Source: Bacillota bacterium (GTDB lineage Bacteria > Bacillota > Clostridia > Clostridiales > Caloramatoraceae). Taken from it: a DNA stretch of 32,124 nt. The translations under genes and the position numbers were made by a program. Below are positions 31,944-32,124 of this stretch, piece by piece; position 1 is the stretch's first letter, and every line of letters starts with the position of its first letter. The stretch spans positions 1-32,124 of the forward strand of contig JAEZLD010000045.1 in assembly GCA_023415335.1 (NCBI GenBank). The letters run 5' to 3'. The notes under the pieces are model-generated. The model had not been told where the DNA came from. It ran no database searches and saw only the letters and a list, made by a program, of their open reading frames with translations.

Positions 31944-32124
31944 ATGTATAAGTGTGCAGAGTGTACTCTTCACGGATGCAAAAGCCATGATATGACAAAG
32001 ACCATGAAGGACTGCCCAAGCAAAAATGATAAGATACAGAATAAGGCAAAGGAGCTATACAAGGATGAGGAGAACCATAGAATAGCCTATAATGCTGCAT
32101 TAGTTGAGGCAGAGGGCTATGGCC
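31944..32124 (+). CDS. Cysteine-rich DUF1847-type protein, 5' part only
   Basis: Sixty codons are present before the window ends; the frame is still open. It starts MYKCAECTLHGC with cysteines 4, 7, 12 and then 24 (DCPSKN), the pattern of the DUF1847 family of small putative metal-binding proteins. AGAGGGTGAT precedes the ATG, 12 nt after the ArsR stop, so it belongs to the same operon. The function of the family is not known to me. Its company here (importer, pterin enzyme, ArsR) suggests metal or cluster handling. Confidence 0.7.
   Translation, partial: MYKCAECTLHGCKSHDMTKTMKDCPSKNDKIQNKAKELYKDEENHRIAYNAALVEAEGYG

Overview
The window reads as a low-to-moderate GC chromosome segment from an anaerobic Clostridia-type Firmicute. 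The support is strong AGGAGG-type ribosome sites, an ECF transporter, an AtoAD/Ctf-type CoA-transferase with thiolase, an aldehyde:ferredoxin oxidoreductase family protein, and a LytTR/GHKL two-component pair. There are no rRNA, tRNA, phage, IS or CRISPR elements that I can support. Gene density is high.

Layout. (1) 1-10626, + strand: a consensus promoter and a LacI-type operator precede a complete ECF importer (S, T and two ATPases). Tightly packed genes follow for an SGNH hydrolase, an M20 amidohydrolase, a GATase1-like protein, a LacI regulator, a PfkB sugar kinase, a metal-dependent amidohydrolase and a second M20 enzyme. This looks like one uptake-and-degradation system for a small ligand that probably carries a sugar and amide or ester linkages. 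The substrate is not known to me. (2) 10639-10755: consecutive strong hairpins between convergent operons. (3) 10774-13616, - strand: metNIQ methionine importer, preceded by a 38-residue leader peptide with ten methionines, a rho-independent terminator and an alternative pairing that overlaps the leader stop codon. This has the layout of classical ribosome-mediated attenuation and is the most interesting item here. (4) 13755-15259, +: LytTR response regulator and a membrane-less GHKL kinase, preceded by four exact 10-bp tandem repeats. (5) 15521-21581, +: GtrA protein, FAD oxidoreductase and two large membrane glycosyltransferases, ending at a terminator, probably for surface glycosylation. 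(6) 21590-23069: a doubtful small ORF and a membrane diguanylate cyclase with its own promoter. (7) 23209-26816: LysR regulator convergent with thiolase-ctfA-ctfB. A dyad T-N11-A box lies upstream of the thiolase. (8) 27052-32124, +: a BtuFCD/FecBCD-type importer, a divergent aldehyde ferredoxin oxidoreductase family protein, an ArsR repressor and the start of a cysteine-rich DUF1847-type protein. A promoter and inverted-repeat operator precede it. It is probably a metal or oxyanion-linked operon and runs off the window.

Family assignments come from motifs read by eye. Substrates and regulatory links are inferences unless stated otherwise.
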